From positions 2,998-9,039 of the forward strand of contig QHVX01000245.1 of assembly GCA_003222375.1 (NCBI GenBank): a DNA stretch of 6,042 nucleotides, written 5' to 3'. Made by a program: the position numbers and the translations under genes. Positions within the stretch are counted from its first letter, which is position 1, and the number at the start of each line of letters is the position of its first letter. Shown in pieces: positions 5,900 through 6,042 of the stretch. Source of the stretch: Acidobacteriota bacterium (GTDB taxonomy: Bacteria; Acidobacteriota; Thermoanaerobaculia; Gp7-AA8). The notes below the pieces were generated by a model. That model saw nothing but the letters and a program-made list of their open reading frames with translations, did no database searches and was not told the origin of the DNA.

Positions 5900-5905
5900 T
5901 TCATC

Positions 5906-6042
5906 ATGACGTCCATGGAGATTTCGACCCCGCTTCGCTCCCGCTCGAACCCGCCCAAACCCGTCCGCCGCAAGGAGACCCGTCCCGGCGGCATTGAGGT
6001 CGAGCGCTTCTTCACCAAACCAGGCATCGACGTTTTCGACAC
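5906..6042 (+). CDS. nrdJ: Class II (adenosylcobalamin-dependent) ribonucleotide reductase, N-terminus (3' partial)
   Basis: The frame is open from ATG 5906 to the right edge: 45 codons plus two bases. After a basic, Pro-rich, probably flexible start (residues 1-29) comes IEVERFFTKPGIDVFD (30-45). This matches the N-terminal signature of B12-dependent ribonucleotide reductases, where [VI]-E-R-x-F-T-x-P-G is followed by P-[FY]-D and then the W-E-x-R segment, which lies outside the window. The enzyme is cytoplasmic and reduces ribonucleotides to deoxyribonucleotides using a cobalamin-derived radical, independent of oxygen. No catalytic cysteine is visible, since the active site is beyond the edge, so the call rests on a short motif. 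A strong Shine-Dalgarno sequence supports the start, and the hairpin at 5855-5884 just upstream suggests leader control. Confidence 0.7.
   Translation, partial: MTSMEISTPLRSRSNPPKPVRRKETRPGGIEVERFFTKPGIDVFD

Overview
The window is GC-rich bacterial chromosome. Gene content and style suggest Acidobacteriota or a similar environmental phylum: an exported HExxH peptidase fused to a TolB-like propeller, long GC-rich membrane proteins of unknown function, and a B12-dependent ribonucleotide reductase. This placement is an impression, because no marker gene is complete. I see no rRNA, tRNA, insertion sequence, CRISPR array or phage gene.

Layout. (1) Positions 1-1239, minus strand: the N-terminal 413 codons of a secreted zinc-metallopeptidase-like protein with the start of a beta-propeller; it runs off the left edge. 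(2) From 1253, plus strand, with start codons only 13 bp apart from the first gene: a large polytopic membrane protein resembling GT-C lipid-linked glycosyltransferases. It is split between two reading frames. One missing T in the T4 run at 1500-1503 explains the break, and restoring it gives one 699-residue protein ending at 3351. (3) Positions 3401-5299, plus strand: a tight cassette of a 39-codon membrane microprotein with a perfect Shine-Dalgarno sequence, a DUF2157-like membrane protein that overlaps it by one base, and a second ten-helix membrane protein with an unusual Gly-rich tail that overlaps the DUF2157-like gene by 38 bp. (4) Positions 5300-5905: about 600 bp with little coding. 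It holds a weak terminator, a 7-bp triplet repeat, a roughly 170-bp array of degenerate 11-bp units with phased A-tracts, a possible 48-residue ORF, and a strong GC-rich terminator hairpin. (5) From 5906, plus strand: the first 45 codons of a class II (adenosylcobalamin-dependent) ribonucleotide reductase, cut by the right edge.

How the parts fit. The two halves look functionally unrelated. The left and middle genes are envelope proteins (exported peptidase, possible glycosyltransferase, two polytopic membrane proteins). The right end is DNA-precursor synthesis. The most interesting part is the leader of the reductase gene. The terminator hairpin leaves only about 11 bases before the Shine-Dalgarno sequence, so there is no room for a promoter between them. 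Transcription of the reductase therefore probably reads through the hairpin, which points to attenuation, and the helically phased repeat array lies upstream of that leader. I found no convincing new defence or mobile system.
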